From Methanomassiliicoccaceae archaeon UBA472 (lineage in GTDB: Archaea; Thermoplasmatota; Thermoplasmata; Methanomassiliicoccales; UBA472), in NCBI GenBank assembly GCA_002497075.1, contig DAML01000005.1, positions 36,743-100,742 of the forward strand: 64,000 nt of DNA, given 5' to 3'. Within the stretch, counting starts at the first letter, position 1. Each line of letters opens with the position of its first letter. The translations under genes and the position numbers were made by a program. The notes beneath the pieces are model-generated. The model saw only the letters and a list, made by a program, of their open reading frames with translations. It ran no database searches and had not been told where the DNA came from. Of this stretch, positions 17,623-26,337 are shown in pieces.

Positions 17623-18407
17623 GCCTCATATCCAACATCTCCTGGCGCTCCATCGCCCTCTGGAAGCGCAACCGTGACGTATTCCTGACGACATGGAAGA
17701 CCAACTTCTTGCCGCCGTTCCTTGAACCGATCCTATACCTGGTGGCCATGGGCCTTGGTTTCGGGGCGCTGATCCAAGCGGACATCGAGTACGGAGGGGA
17801 GAGCTTGGAATACATCAAGTTCCTGGCGCCGGGACTTGTGGCCATCAGCATAATGTACGGGGCGTTCTTCGAATGCACCTATTCCTCGTTCGTACGCATG
17901 TACTACCAGAAGACCTTCGATGCGATTCTGGCCACACCGCTCTCGCTTGAGGACATCATCACCGGGGAGATCCTTTGGGGTGCGACCAAGAGCTTCATCA
18001 ACGCCACCATCGTGCTGGGCGTCATCGCCGCCTTCGGTTACGCGGAGCTTCCCGGACTGCTGCTGATACCGCTCATCGCCTTCGTCGGAGGGTTGATGTT
18101 CGCATCACTGGCCATGCTGTTCACCGCCTTGGTGCCGAACATGGATTCCTTCAACTATCCGTTCTTCCTGCTCATCACGCCGATGTTCCTGTTCAGCGGG
18201 ACCTTCTTCCCGCTGAGCGTGCTTCCGGAATGGGGCCAGCAGCTGGCGATGACCCTTCCGCTGACGCACATATCCAACATGGTGAGGGACCTCTCCTACA
18301 ACATGCTGACAGTGGAAGTGGGCATAGGAGCGGTTTACATTGTCGTTATAACGGCCGTCTGCTTCCTCGGTTCGGTGTACTTGATGAAGAAGCGCCTAGT
18401 CAAATGA
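17619..18407 (+). CDS. ABC-2 type transporter permease
   Basis: A 262-residue membrane protein with about six helices, partner of the preceding ATPase; start ATG overlaps the ATPase stop (ATGA). The motif FSGTFFPLSVLPEWGQQLAMTLPLTH is the characteristic ABC-2 loop before the last helices. Together they probably form an exporter with two copies of each subunit, substrate unknown. The gene end overlaps the convergent hpt gene by 8 bp. Confidence 0.9.
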   Translation: MSLISNISWRSIALWKRNRDVFLTTWKTNFLPPFLEPILYLVAMGLGFGALIQADIEYGGESLEYIKFLAPGLVAISIMYGAFFECTYSSFVRMYYQKTFDAILATPLSLEDIITGEILWGATKSFINATIVLGVIAAFGYAELPGLLLIPLIAFVGGLMFASLAMLFTALVPNMDSFNYPFFLLITPMFLFSGTFFPLSVLPEWGQQLAMTLPLTHISNMVRDLSYNMLTVEVGIGAVYIVVITAVCFLGSVYLMKKRLVK

Positions 18408-18954
18408 CGTGGACCTTGCCGTCCTTGACCTCCACGGTCACCAAGGTGCGAACCTTCTGGCCGATGTCCCGCTCGAGCTCTTCCAGCCTGTCGGTCTTCT
18501 TCACCACCACGATTATATCCCGAACGTCGACGCCCATTCCTTTTAGCGCTTTGACGATGGCTCGCAGCGTCCCGCCGGTGCTCACCACATCATCCAGCAC
18601 GATCACGCGATCGCCTTTCTTCAGGCCGTTGATGTAAAGCTCCTTTTCTGAATAACCGGTCGTCTGGCGCACGCTGACCTCGCCCGGCAGGCCGTACTTT
18701 CTTTTCCTCACGACGTTGTAGGGTATGCCGGTCATCAGCGATAACGGCACTATCAGCGGAATGGCCATGGCCTCCGCCCCCACCAGATAGTCGATGTCCA
18801 GGTCCATCAGGTCATATATCCGATCGAGGACCTCGTCAAGAACCTGGGGATCCATGGCCGGGATGCCGTCGGTAATGGGATGAACGAAATATTGGTACTC
18901 TCCGAAGCGTACGACGTCGCTTAGCTCCAGACTCTCCTTCAATCGCTCCAGCAT
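18400..18954 (-). CDS. hpt: Hypoxanthine/guanine phosphoribosyltransferase, archaeal Hpt
   Basis: A 185-residue purine salvage enzyme that makes IMP/GMP from hypoxanthine/guanine and PRPP. The PRPP-binding loop VIVLDDVVSTGGTL (about residues 122-135) and the family-specific VRKRKYGLPGEVSV and ELYINGLKKGDR blocks identify archaeal Hpt. I chose the ATG at 18954 (MLERLKESL), which is the conserved family start. It is divergent from the Rieske gene. Confidence 0.92.
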   Translation of the reverse strand: MLERLKESLELSDVVRFGEYQYFVHPITDGIPAMDPQVLDEVLDRIYDLMDLDIDYLVGAEAMAIPLIVPLSLMTGIPYNVVRKRKYGLPGEVSVRQTTGYSEKELYINGLKKGDRVIVLDDVVSTGGTLRAIVKALKGMGVDVRDIIVVVKKTDRLEELERDIGQKVRTLVTVEVKDGKVHVI

Positions 18955-19010
18955 GCTGATCGTGATGATATCGCCGAGCCGTTCATTAATTGTGCGCCTT
19001 CCGGGGCAGT

Positions 19011-19019
19011 CATTATATC
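19011..19019 (+). promoter_or_regulatory. TATA box for the Rieske protein gene
   Basis: ATTATATCT lies 24-32 bases upstream of the ATG at 19043, standard archaeal promoter spacing with a near-leaderless transcript. Confidence 0.45.
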
Positions 19020-19042
19020 TTTGCTGCTGGGATTCGACCGGC

Positions 19043-19345
19043 ATGAAGGTGCTGGTCGGCAAGGACGCGGACATCAAGGAGGGGCGGCTAAAAGGGATAA
19101 CGGCCGACGGGCGGAATTTCGTCGTCGGCCGGTACAAAGGACAGCTGTTCGCCATGGACGGTAAATGCTCGCACTTCGGGTTCGATCTTGCCTATGGGAC
19201 GGTTAGGGACGGTCTGGTCGTCTGTCCGGCGCACGGCGCGTCCTTCGATGTGCACGATGGGAAGAAGGTCAACCACACTGGGGCCAAGGACCTGCGCGTC
19301 TACATCGTCTCCCTGGAGGGAGATGACGTTTACATCGAGATATGA
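19043..19345 (+). CDS. Rieske-type [2Fe-2S] ferredoxin
   Basis: A 100-residue stand-alone Rieske domain. The cluster ligands appear as CSHFG and CPAHG (C-x-H and C-x2-H, about 17 residues apart), and the rest matches the soluble Rieske ferredoxin fold with no membrane anchor or oxygenase domain. It probably serves as a small electron carrier. The start ATG at 19043 was preferred over in-frame upstream codons because the Rieske fold begins there and a TATA box sits just before. Confidence 0.88.
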   Translation: MKVLVGKDADIKEGRLKGITADGRNFVVGRYKGQLFAMDGKCSHFGFDLAYGTVRDGLVVCPAHGASFDVHDGKKVNHTGAKDLRVYIVSLEGDDVYIEI

Positions 19346-20032
19346 TCACTTGCGAGGCAGAGCCTCGTCACCGTCGTTCTTCTGCCACTTTGCACCTTTC
19401 TTCCTTATCTTGCCGGAAGCTGACAGGTGCCTTAGGGTGCGGCGGACGAGGTCCTCGGGAACATCGATCTGGAACTGATCCTTGAAGCCCTTCTGGATGC
19501 CTAGAACCGTTTGAGGCTGGTAGAGGGTCTTTGGCAGTATCGTGCGTAGGTCCTCGTGCAGGTTCCAGGGGAAAATGAACCAGGTCCAATCCTCTTCGGG
19601 GACCTCGACCTCGTAATAGTCCGGCTGCTTCTTGGAGTGGGTTATGTGCAATAACGTGGCCGTTCGCACTTCCTTCGGCCTCATCTGCTTCAGGTGCATC
19701 TCGGCCAGCATCAGGCTCTCCCCCGTGTCCGTAATATCGTCCACTATGAGAACGGACTCGCCCTCTATGCTGGCGTTGAGCTCCTGCGTCAGAAGCGCCT
19801 TCCCGTCGGTGTTGGCGGTCACCCCCCAATGCTCGGTCTTCACCGCATAGAGCTTCTTGACCTGCAGGTGGTCGCATATCACGCGGGCGGGAACCCAGCC
19901 GCCGCGGGTGAGGCCGATGACCACGGTCGGGCGGAATCCGTTGTCAGCGATGTCGTACGCCACGGCCTCGGTCCACCGCGCGATCTCGTCCCAGGTCAGA
20001 ATACGGCATTTGAACTTCTCTACCTTTTCCAT
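19346..20032 (-). CDS. Phosphoribosyltransferase, purine salvage type (COG2236-like)
   Basis: A 228-residue type I phosphoribosyltransferase. The PRPP loop is VLIVDDITDTGESL, preceded by VVIGLTRGGWVPARVI, which is typical of the archaeal xanthine/guanine-type group. A C-terminal extension of about 60 residues carries a helix-turn-helix-like basic segment. ATG at 20032 was chosen; the open frame extends 48 bases upstream. Base specificity cannot be read from the sequence. It lies between other purine salvage genes. Confidence 0.82.
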   Translation of the reverse strand: MEKVEKFKCRILTWDEIARWTEAVAYDIADNGFRPTVVIGLTRGGWVPARVICDHLQVKKLYAVKTEHWGVTANTDGKALLTQELNASIEGESVLIVDDITDTGESLMLAEMHLKQMRPKEVRTATLLHITHSKKQPDYYEVEVPEEDWTWFIFPWNLHEDLRTILPKTLYQPQTVLGIQKGFKDQFQIDVPEDLVRRTLRHLSASGKIRKKGAKWQKNDGDEALPRK

Positions 20033-20087
20033 TCGGTCCACCACGCTGAGCACCTCGACCGCTATGCTAAGAAATAACATTTGCCTA

Positions 20088-21713
20088 TCAGAGCAAAGCC
20101 GGTACCACTTCCATGAGCCTGGTGTCGAACAGCCCGCGGTCGCCTATCTTCAGCTCGGGAACGACGAGCAGCGATTGGAAGGAAAGGGTCATGAACGGCG
20201 CCGGCAGTTTGCATCCCATGCCGGCCAGCAGTTCCACCAGTTCGTTCTCCTTCTGCGCCACCACCCTGGCCGGGGAAGTGCTCATCAGGCCCGCCACCTC
20301 CAGCGGCAATGCGGAGATGACGTTCTCGTCGCACACCGCGAAGCCGCCGGTCCGGGAGACGGCGTTGATAGCCCTGGCCATATCATCAACGGACGTTCCA
20401 ACGGCCAGTATGTGATGGGAGTCGTGAGCGACGCTCGTGGCCATGGCCCCCCGCTTTAACCCGAAGCCCTTTATGAAACCGAGCACCGGCCTCTCATCTA
20501 CGTAGCGGTTGACCAGAGCGAGATGAAGAACGTCCTGCTCCGGCATCGCCCTTACGCGCCCGTCCCTCACCGGCAGCTCGGTGACCAGGGAACCGCTCTC
20601 GATGCGGTCCGGGATAGCCTCTATCACTCTGACCGATGCTTTCTCCCCTGCCGCGGGCAGAAGCATATCATCGCCGACCAGGTCCCGGGGCAATATGCCC
20701 AATCCGTTGGTCTTTGGCTGAGCCAAGAACAGAGGGACGCCCTCCTCGGCCACCAACTTGCCTTCGATGAACACCTGAAGTACCTTGAAATTGCGCAGGT
20801 CCTCCACCACGACCAGGTCCGCGGTGCGCCCGACTGCCACGCTGCCTCCGGGCAGGTTGTAATGCCAGGCCGGCCAAGCCGTTACGGCTCGGATGGCGTG
20901 CATGGGCGGCATGCCCAAGGCCACCGCCTTTTTCAGCAGAACGTCCAGATGGCCGTTGACCAGGTCCTTGGCCCGCAGATCGTCCGATACCAGCATGCAC
21001 TCGTTCGCCTTGGCGAATGGCATTAACGAACTAAGGTCCCGGGACGCGCTGCCTTCCCTGACCTGTATCCACATGCCCAGGAAGTACTTCTCTTCCGCCT
21101 CGTCCGCCGTCATGCTTTCGTGGTCGGTCCGAATTCCGGCGTTGATGTACTTCACCAGGTCTCTCCCGACCAGTCCCGGGCAATGCCCGTCGATGCCTTT
21201 CCAGAAGGCCTTGGCCGCCTTGATCTTGGAGATGATGCCCGGATCGTCGTTCAGCACGCCCTGCACGTCCATGACCTCGCCCAGCCCGACGAACCGCTGG
21301 TCCTTGAGCATGGACTCGATCTCCGCCACGCCTATGGTCGCCCCGGACCTCTCGTACCGGGTGGCGGGAACGCAGGAGGGGGCGGTCAGGAATATTCTCA
21401 ACGGGACGTTCGCCGAATCCTCCAGCATCAGTTCGATCCCTTTCATCCCCAGGACGTTGGCGATCTCGTGCGGGTCCGATATCACGGCCGTGGTTCCATG
21501 CGGTACGGCCGCCTCGGCAAAGCGTGAAGGGCACAGCTGTGACGATTCAATGTGGATGTGGGAGTCGATGAGACCGGGCAACAAGTATCTGCTGGGCGCC
21601 ACGGCCAGGGGAACTATCTCCGTGAACTTGCCGCCCTCCATGACCACCCGGCTGGGAACTATCTTCCCGTTGACCACGTCCACCAGCTGTCCGTCCACGA
21701 CCGTTCTGCTCAT
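20088..21713 (-). CDS. ade: Adenine deaminase
   Basis: A 541-residue amidohydrolase that converts adenine to hypoxanthine, feeding Hpt. The metal site PGLIDSHIHIESS (about residues 46-58), the later SDDLRAKDLVNGHLD segment and the C-terminal VAHDSHHILAVG motif are characteristic of Ade, as is the full length. Start ATG is MSRTVVDGQ. Grouping with two PRTases in the same 3.5 kb points to purine recycling. Confidence 0.92.
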   Translation of the reverse strand: MSRTVVDGQLVDVVNGKIVPSRVVMEGGKFTEIVPLAVAPSRYLLPGLIDSHIHIESSQLCPSRFAEAAVPHGTTAVISDPHEIANVLGMKGIELMLEDSANVPLRIFLTAPSCVPATRYERSGATIGVAEIESMLKDQRFVGLGEVMDVQGVLNDDPGIISKIKAAKAFWKGIDGHCPGLVGRDLVKYINAGIRTDHESMTADEAEEKYFLGMWIQVREGSASRDLSSLMPFAKANECMLVSDDLRAKDLVNGHLDVLLKKAVALGMPPMHAIRAVTAWPAWHYNLPGGSVAVGRTADLVVVEDLRNFKVLQVFIEGKLVAEEGVPLFLAQPKTNGLGILPRDLVGDDMLLPAAGEKASVRVIEAIPDRIESGSLVTELPVRDGRVRAMPEQDVLHLALVNRYVDERPVLGFIKGFGLKRGAMATSVAHDSHHILAVGTSVDDMARAINAVSRTGGFAVCDENVISALPLEVAGLMSTSPARVVAQKENELVELLAGMGCKLPAPFMTLSFQSLLVVPELKIGDRGLFDTRLMEVVPALL

Positions 21714-21773
21714 GGGACCGATTCAGTTCTGGATATGCAAAAACCTTTTGACCGTTCCTTCCGATGGTGAAGC

Positions 21774-22001
21774 GTGACCTATCCCCGGCAGGCCCTCAAC
21801 CGAATGAGATGGGGAGAGGGCGGTCTGAACGGGGTCGTCATCACCTACGTCCACCGCGGTGGACGAGACGACCTCTCATCGATCAGAGGGGAGGACATCA
21901 CGGAACTTGGTAGATCGTTCTTCACCGTGCGGGAAGCACAGATACCTTACCACCGGATCGTAAAAATAGAAAAGGATGGGGAAATTGTTTTCCAGATCTA
22001 A
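21774..22001 (+). CDS. UPF0248/DUF504 family protein
   Basis: A 75-residue protein starting with GTG. The C-terminal IPYHRIVKIEKDGEIVF is the hallmark of the archaeal DUF504/UPF0248 family, which is often linked with RNA-related proteins but has no proven function; family members elsewhere occur fused to or near RNA-processing enzymes. The last four bases overlap the convergent zinc-ribbon membrane gene. Confidence 0.8.
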   Translation: MTYPRQALNRMRWGEGGLNGVVITYVHRGGRDDLSSIRGEDITELGRSFFTVREAQIPYHRIVKIEKDGEIVFQI

Positions 22002-22582
22002 TGTCTGGGCTCGTTGCAGTTCGGGCAGTTGTGCATGAACGCCGGGAAGTTGACCCCGCACTTGCGGCACTTGGCCATCTCCACCTTCTTATCCTGGTGC
22101 TCCGCCGGGGCCGGTGCCGGCTGGGGAGCCGGTTGCACGGGCGGCGCCTGCTGTGCCTGAGGTTCTTGCGCCACCTGGTACTGCTGGGCCTGATACTGCT
22201 GGTACTGGGGCTGGAATATGTCCTGGAGCTTCAGGAAACCGAACAGCATGATGAGCCCGGGGATCACGTAGACGAAGAATCCCACGATCGTCCAGATCAG
22301 AAGGGAGTCGCTGGCCTGCTTGAACCTTCCCTGGTCGAGGTTGGCGAACACCTGGTCCTTGAGCATCAACAGGAGCACTATGCCCAATCCGGCGGCGATC
22401 AGCGAGTATATCCCACCGCTGAGATTGCCGACGATGATGGATATCACCCCGGCCAACAGGGCTATGAGCGTGAATATCAGAGCGAAGAGCTGTCCAATGT
22501 AGACCAGCTTGCGGGCCTCGGCGACACTGGCTGGAAGCCAGGGCGGGCCGTTCTCGGATGCCAGGAAATCATTCAGGTCCAT
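21998..22582 (-). CDS. Zinc-ribbon membrane protein with Q/P-rich linker
   Basis: A 194-residue protein: N-terminal soluble helix, three or four transmembrane helices (about residues 25-125), a glutamine- and proline-rich low-complexity linker (about 130-170) and a C-terminal zinc ribbon CRKCGVNFPAFMHNCPNC. Start ATG at 22582 is preceded by a strong Shine-Dalgarno GGAGGAT. Function unknown; the architecture resembles another protein in this window (50508-51116) in having a ribbon, a low-complexity linker and membrane helices but in reversed order. Confidence 0.75.
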   Translation of the reverse strand: MDLNDFLASENGPPWLPASVAEARKLVYIGQLFALIFTLIALLAGVISIIVGNLSGGIYSLIAAGLGIVLLLMLKDQVFANLDQGRFKQASDSLLIWTIVGFFVYVIPGLIMLFGFLKLQDIFQPQYQQYQAQQYQVAQEPQAQQAPPVQPAPQPAPAPAEHQDKKVEMAKCRKCGVNFPAFMHNCPNCNEPRH

Positions 22583-22740
22583 CTTAATCCTCCAAAGGGA
22601 TCCATCCCCCTGGGTTTTGTACATGGGATTCGGAAATTTCAATGTATCGAGCCTTTGATGATGCTAAGCCTTTTATTTGGGCAAGCTCACAAGAATTAAA
22701 TATCATTCTCCAGCTACGAAAGGCGTCAAGGTTGAAATGG

Positions 22741-23505
22741 ATGAAGAATGAGGATTTCAAATACCTGTACGACCGATTGAAGGAACCCTCTGATATCGAC
22801 GCGCTCTCCAAGGAACATAGCCTGGACCGCGAGCTTCTCACCGTCATCTACACCCAGAGGACCCAGAGAGAGTCGATGAAGAAGCATTACAAGGTCAAAC
22901 GCGACGCGCCGAGGCTGCTCAGGTCCTGGCGGAGCGGGGAGACCCTGTTGGAGATAGCGCGCCGCTACGAATTTCCACCCGTGCTCACTGGACTGGTGCT
23001 GTTCAACGAATCCGGGCGGTCCAACAAGCAATACTGGGCTTTGGTGCGCAACCCGGAGACCATAACGGACCAGGAGCTGCGCCGCCAGATCGAGGAGATT
23101 ACCGCTGCCGATATCGTCAATTCCCCCGCGGGGGACATGAAGCAGAAGCTTCGCGGCAAGTGGGGCGAGAAGAACCTGCAGGACTGGCTGGACAGCCAGG
23201 GCATAACCTATCGAACGGAGAAAGACCTGCGAGGAGGGGAGTTCACCAAGACCCCCGACGCGCTTCTGGATAAGCCCATCGTGGTCAACGGCTGGAAGGT
23301 CAACTGGATCGAGTCCAAGGCCTCCTTCGGCGATTTCGTCGAGGTCAACAAGAACACGAAAAAGCAGCTGTCACCGTATGTGGAGCTGTTCGGGCAGGGA
23401 CTGGTCGTCTACTGGTTCGGTTTCGTTGACGAGATCACCATGGAGGACGGCATATTCATCACCGACTCGTCCCTGACCGGGCTGAACTGTCGTTACGAAG
23501 ATTGA
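22741..23505 (+). CDS. TPD-domain nuclease, archaeal homologue of human CDIN1 (C15orf41)
   Basis: A 254-residue protein with a helical N-terminal half (two helix-turn-helix-like segments) and a PD-(D/E)XK-type C-terminal domain. The family signature TPDALL (about residue 171) and the catalytic strand WIESKASFGD (about residues 189-198, E-x-K) are clear. Human CDIN1, mutated in congenital dyserythropoietic anaemia I, has the same domain. The start ATG at 22741 was preferred; an in-frame ATG at 22642 is possible. A second putative nuclease follows 45 bp downstream. Confidence 0.8.
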   Translation: MKNEDFKYLYDRLKEPSDIDALSKEHSLDRELLTVIYTQRTQRESMKKHYKVKRDAPRLLRSWRSGETLLEIARRYEFPPVLTGLVLFNESGRSNKQYWALVRNPETITDQELRRQIEEITAADIVNSPAGDMKQKLRGKWGEKNLQDWLDSQGITYRTEKDLRGGEFTKTPDALLDKPIVVNGWKVNWIESKASFGDFVEVNKNTKKQLSPYVELFGQGLVVYWFGFVDEITMEDGIFITDSSLTGLNCRYED

Positions 23506-23550
23506 GGGGCGGCTGCACACATTAAATATCTATCATCATTATTTTAGTCC

Positions 23551-24540
23551 ATGGACAGGGCCGAGGTCATCTCCGCCAGCGATTTGGAGCGGTATGGGTA
23601 TTGCCCGCTCAGCTGGTGGTTGGGACGACAGTCCCAGTCCCATACCCCCGAACAGGAGCAGGGGGACATCGCCCACCGCGACAAGGCCGATGAGTATCGG
23701 CGCATTCGGAGCATAGAGCAGAAGGCCTGGGACTGGGAACGGATGGTATTCCTGTTCTCCCTGGTGGCGACGGTGCTCGCTGTCACCGGCATATCGCTTA
23801 TGCGGGCGACGGGAAGCGCGGACATAAACTGGATCTTACCGCTGTTGAGCATAATCTGGTTCTTGGCGGTGATCGCTATGCTATACTTTTCCGCGCAGCG
23901 GGGAAGGGCCATAATCCAGGTGCGGCGCTTGCAGATAGTAGCCATCGTCGGACTGGTGCTCATGGTCGTGGCCATGAACATCGGCAACCTCCTGCAGGCC
24001 GATCCCATGGTCTCCATGATCCTGGAGGCATTGGCCCTATTCTGGCTGATAGCCGCTTCGATCGCGCTTTACCTGTCGCTCTCCGCCTCCCAGAAGGCTG
24101 GGGAATATAAGACCTTGGAAGGCCTGGAGGGAGATATCCATTACGTGGGAACGGACAGTTCGCCATTGTATCTCTCGGAACGTTTAGGTCTCAGCGGTCG
24201 TCCGGACTTCGTGCTGGAGATAGACGGGCAGTTGATACCGGGGGACCTGAAGACCGGACGGACCCCGAAGGGGCCGCTGTTCTCGCACATCATGCAGGTG
24301 GCGGCATACTGTCTCCTTATAGCCGAGTCGTCTGGCAAACGCCCTCCGTACGGGCTTCTGCGCTACGGGGACGAGGAGCACGAGATAGAGTTCGACCCGG
24401 AGCTGGAGAGGATGCTTTTGGAAAAGTTGGAGGAGATGCGCAAGCTGATGCGCAGCGGCGAGGTGCACCGCAATCACAACCGCCCGGGCAAGTGCGCCAG
24501 CTGCTCTCGCCGGGAGTCCTGCCCGGAGAGGCTGGTGTGA
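23551..24540 (+). CDS. Membrane-embedded Cas4/RecB-like Fe-S nuclease
   Basis: A 329-residue protein combining Cas4-type nuclease features with a transmembrane insertion. Cys18 in YGYCPLSWWL matches the N-terminal Cas4 cysteine; four hydrophobic helices follow (about residues 64-84, 92-112, 129-150, 155-180); then the PD-(D/E)XK core GRPDFVLEIDG and GDLKTGRTPKG (about 214-237) with the QVAAYCLL helix; finally Cys315, Cys318 and Cys324 complete a four-cysteine set that would bind a [4Fe-4S] cluster. No CRISPR or cas genes are nearby. It probably acts on DNA at the membrane; substrate unknown. Confidence 0.78.
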   Translation: MDRAEVISASDLERYGYCPLSWWLGRQSQSHTPEQEQGDIAHRDKADEYRRIRSIEQKAWDWERMVFLFSLVATVLAVTGISLMRATGSADINWILPLLSIIWFLAVIAMLYFSAQRGRAIIQVRRLQIVAIVGLVLMVVAMNIGNLLQADPMVSMILEALALFWLIAASIALYLSLSASQKAGEYKTLEGLEGDIHYVGTDSSPLYLSERLGLSGRPDFVLEIDGQLIPGDLKTGRTPKGPLFSHIMQVAAYCLLIAESSGKRPPYGLLRYGDEEHEIEFDPELERMLLEKLEEMRKLMRSGEVHRNHNRPGKCASCSRRESCPERLV

Positions 24541-26337
24541 TCACTCCACGGTGACGCTCTTGGCCAGGTTCTTAGGCTTGTCGATGGAGCACCCGCGGCG
24601 CTTGGCCACGTAGTACGACAGAGCTTGCAGCGCCACCGTCACCGGTATCGGCGAGAAGACCGGCTTGACCGGCGGGACGTAGATCATGCGCTCGCACAGC
24701 CTGGACAGGTCAGTGTCGCCTTCCAGGCCTACGCCCAGCACCGGACTGTCCCGGGCGGCCACCTCTGATATGTTGGCTAGCATCTTCTCGTAGGTGTGAT
24801 CGCCCTTGATGGCCACGGCTATGACCGGGGTCTTGGAATCCAGAAGCGCCAGAGGGCCGTGCTTCAGTTCCCCGGCGGCGAATCCTTCCGCATGAATGTA
24901 GGATATCTCCTTCAGCTTGAGGGCGCCTTCCAGCATGGTCGGGTAGTTGATGTTGCGTCCGATGAAGAAGCAGTGCTCGGCCTTGTCGATCATCTTGCTC
25001 GCTTCCTCGATGTCGTGGATGTGGTTCAGCACCGACTGCACCATGTTGGAGGATTGCCTTAACGAGGAAAGGGCGCTGCGCATGGAGTCGTGGCTTAGCG
25101 TGCCGTTGGCGTAGCCTATGCGTATGGCCAGCAGGTACATGGCCAGAAGCTGGGTGAGGAACGTTTTTGTGGCCGCCACGCCGATCTCCGGACCGGCCCT
25201 GGTGTAGAGGACCTCGTCCACCTCCCTGGTTATGGTCGAGCCGACCACGTTCGTCACGGCCAAGGTGCGACAGCCCCGGCGCCTGGCCTCCCTTGCCGCG
25301 GCGAGAGTGTCAGCGGTCTCGCCGCTCTGGGTGATGAGGATGACCAGCGGAGCCTCGCGGGCCCCTGGCGAATAGCGGTACTCGGAGGCCAGCTCCAGCG
25401 TGGTGGGCACCCCGGAGAACTCCTCCATGGCGTACTTGCCGACCATGGCCGCGTGGAAGGACGAACCGCAGGCCACCAGCTTCACCGACTTGAAGTCCAT
25501 TTTCGGAAGAACCTCTCCGTTCTCGATGAGGTCCAAAGCTCCCAGCAAGGTGTTGTGTATGGCGTTCGGCCCCTCGAATATCTCCTTGAGCATGAAGTGC
25601 TCGAAGCCGCCCTTCTGGGCGTCCTCGGCGGACCAGGTGACCACGGACGGCTCCCTCTTCACGACCGCCCCGTCGTGGTCGTGCACCGTCACTCCGTTCG
25701 GCGTCAGCGAAACGGTCTCCCCGTCCATGATGTACAGGACCTGGTTGGTGTAGCTGAGCAGTGCCGTGACGTCGGAGGCCAGGAAGTTCTCCTTGACCCC
25801 TAGACCAACCACCAGCGGGTTCTCCTTGCGGGCGGCGGCGATCTCCTGGCTTCCTTCCAGCACCGCGGCTATGGCGTACGTGCCCTGTATCTCCCGGACG
25901 GTGTCGGCCAGGGCCTGGCGCAGATCGCCGGAGAAATGCGTCTCCATCAGATGTACCACGACCTCGGTGTCCGTCTCGGAGGTGAAGTGATGCCCTTCCG
26001 ATTCCAGCTTCTCCCTCAGAGCAGTGTAGTTCTCTATTATGCCGTTGTGGACGATAGCCAGCTTCCCGTCGCAGGACACGAACGGATGAGCGTTCCTATC
26101 GGACGGCCGGCCGCAGGTGGCCCAGCGGGTGTGGCCTATCCCGGTCCGACCTTCGAACCTGGGGAGCGCCTTCTGCAGGACCTCCAGCTCCCCCTGCCTT
26201 TTCAGCAGCACCAGGCGCCCATCCTCCACCATGGCCACGCCGGCGGAATCGTAACCACGGTACTCCAAGCGTTTGAGACCGTCCATCAGCACTTCCGAGG
26301 CCCGGCGGTGACCTGAGTATCCGACTATGCCGCACAT
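24541..26337 (-). CDS. glmS: Glutamine:fructose-6-phosphate amidotransferase
   Basis: A 598-residue enzyme that makes glucosamine-6-phosphate, the first step to UDP-GlcNAc. N-terminal glutaminase with catalytic Cys2 (MCGIVGYSGHR), GHTRWATCG and the YRGYDSAG motif, then two SIS sugar-isomerase domains (LVACGSSFHAA, LITQSGETADT) and the C-terminal KPKNLAKSVTVE. The ATG at 26337 overlaps the TGA of the upstream nucleotidyltransferase gene, so the two are co-translated. Confidence 0.95.
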   Translation of the reverse strand: MCGIVGYSGHRRASEVLMDGLKRLEYRGYDSAGVAMVEDGRLVLLKRQGELEVLQKALPRFEGRTGIGHTRWATCGRPSDRNAHPFVSCDGKLAIVHNGIIENYTALREKLESEGHHFTSETDTEVVVHLMETHFSGDLRQALADTVREIQGTYAIAAVLEGSQEIAAARKENPLVVGLGVKENFLASDVTALLSYTNQVLYIMDGETVSLTPNGVTVHDHDGAVVKREPSVVTWSAEDAQKGGFEHFMLKEIFEGPNAIHNTLLGALDLIENGEVLPKMDFKSVKLVACGSSFHAAMVGKYAMEEFSGVPTTLELASEYRYSPGAREAPLVILITQSGETADTLAAAREARRRGCRTLAVTNVVGSTITREVDEVLYTRAGPEIGVAATKTFLTQLLAMYLLAIRIGYANGTLSHDSMRSALSSLRQSSNMVQSVLNHIHDIEEASKMIDKAEHCFFIGRNINYPTMLEGALKLKEISYIHAEGFAAGELKHGPLALLDSKTPVIAVAIKGDHTYEKMLANISEVAARDSPVLGVGLEGDTDLSRLCERMIYVPPVKPVFSPIPVTVALQALSYYVAKRRGCSIDKPKNLAKSVTVE

